Positions 63,679 through 64,000 of a DNA stretch of 64,000 nt are shown here, in pieces. Every line of letters starts with the position of its first letter. Positions within the stretch are counted from its first letter, which is position 1. Below the pieces are notes generated by a model. That model ran no database searches. It was not told the DNA's origin and saw only the letters and a list, made by a program, of their open reading frames with translations. A program made the translations under genes and the position numbers. The DNA comes from Rosa chinensis (lineage: Eukaryota; Streptophyta; Magnoliopsida; Rosales; Rosaceae). The DNA lies in contig NW_020126829.1 of the NCBI RefSeq assembly GCF_002994745.2, positions 124,001 through 188,000 on the forward strand. The letters run 5' to 3'.

Positions 63679-64000
63679 CTCCTCCTTAATGCTCATTGAT
63701 GATATTCCGACTAATCTCATAGTAATTTAAGTCTCGATCTTGGAAGTGCCTTGCCGAAGGTGTTCTCGCACTTGCTTTCTTTTTCCATGGCCTTCCTTCA
63801 TCTTTCTTCTTCCCAAGCCTTTCTCTGGCTTTCTTCTTCATCGCAACTTCACAACTTTTTGGTTGTGGAGGATTTGAACTCCTTTCTTTATTTGCTTGAC
63901 GTGGTAGAGTCCTCGGCTGCTTTTTCTCTAGGCAAATATTTTTCTTCTCGACTTCTGCTTTCATGGCCATTTGTTGCCATTGGATGGGGAAATTTCTATT
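63679..64000 (-). mobile_element. 3' end of an LTR element leaving the window
   Basis: A minus-strand frame of at least 94 codons (63970-63686) ends EISRNIINEH just before the purine tract. It is Lys/Arg-rich (KKKARERLGKKKDEGRPWKK) and does not look like the RNase H end of a Copia or Gypsy pol. It may be a non-autonomous element or a 3' extra frame. Continues beyond 64000. Confidence 0.45.

Noticed and set aside
1..64000. CRISPR arrays, operons, bacterial promoters or riboswitches
   Set aside because: None seen; the DNA is plant nuclear. The repeat arrays present are LTRs, CACTA subterminal repeats, hairpin units and microsatellites.
1..64000. tRNA or rRNA genes
   Set aside because: No complete cloverleaf or rRNA sequence recognised. 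The tRNA-Ile-like stretches at 8028-8052 and the matching sites in E2 and E3 are only primer-binding sites.

Overview
This is a stretch of nuclear DNA from a flowering plant. Evidence: 2-exon LRR receptor-kinase genes with GT..AG introns, plant Ty1/Copia elements, a plant L1 LINE with a C-terminal RNase H, CACTA elements and PIF/Harbinger-like MITEs. A eudicot is likely and Rosaceae is my guess, but that rests on impression only. Most of the window is transposons nested in an old segmental duplication of an LRR receptor-like kinase (RLK) locus of the MIK2-like type. All RLK copies lie on the minus strand.

Layout. 1-680: 5' remnant of RLK copy A. 1415-8256: Copia element E1 (minus, TSD TTGGT), apparently nested in an older LTR remnant. 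9464-11325: 5'-truncated Copia fragment whose LTR holds a MITE. 11331-11918: duplicated RLK upstream flank. 11933-13008: LINE derivative. 13023-14957: microsatellites and palindromes. 14963-21419: Copia element E2 (plus, TSD TTATT). 21472-21847: MITE. 21922-22848: internally deleted LINE derivative. 23585-28004: broken RLK copy B, interrupted by a large inverted repeat (24716-25184). 30527-34756: L1 LINE (minus, 16-bp TSD). 34929-40442: pseudogene of a conserved plant gene split by a CACTA element (35568-39954) that carries myotubularin-like exons. 40550-44700: remains of a second CACTA with a transposase pseudogene. 46692-52627: Copia element E3 (plus). 53029-62470: RLK copy C, otherwise intact but split by Copia element E4 (56084-61668). 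62867-63145: 3' end of an SmB-like spliceosomal gene. 63288-64000: LTR and 3' end of an element leaving the window.

How the parts relate. E1, E2 and E3 form one Copia group. They share a non-standard primer-binding site that matches the 5' half of tRNA-Ile. They carry hairpin arrays just before gag, and a gag reading frame separated from pol by a non-coding stretch with an AATAAA. Each has lost the reverse-transcriptase YVDD motif. E3 nevertheless has an intact Gag and identical LTRs, so it looks like a recently trans-mobilised, Gag-coding parasite. E4 belongs to a different lineage. It has one uninterrupted 1458-codon Gag-Pol, a tRNA-iMet primer site and identical LTRs, and is the best candidate for an active element here.
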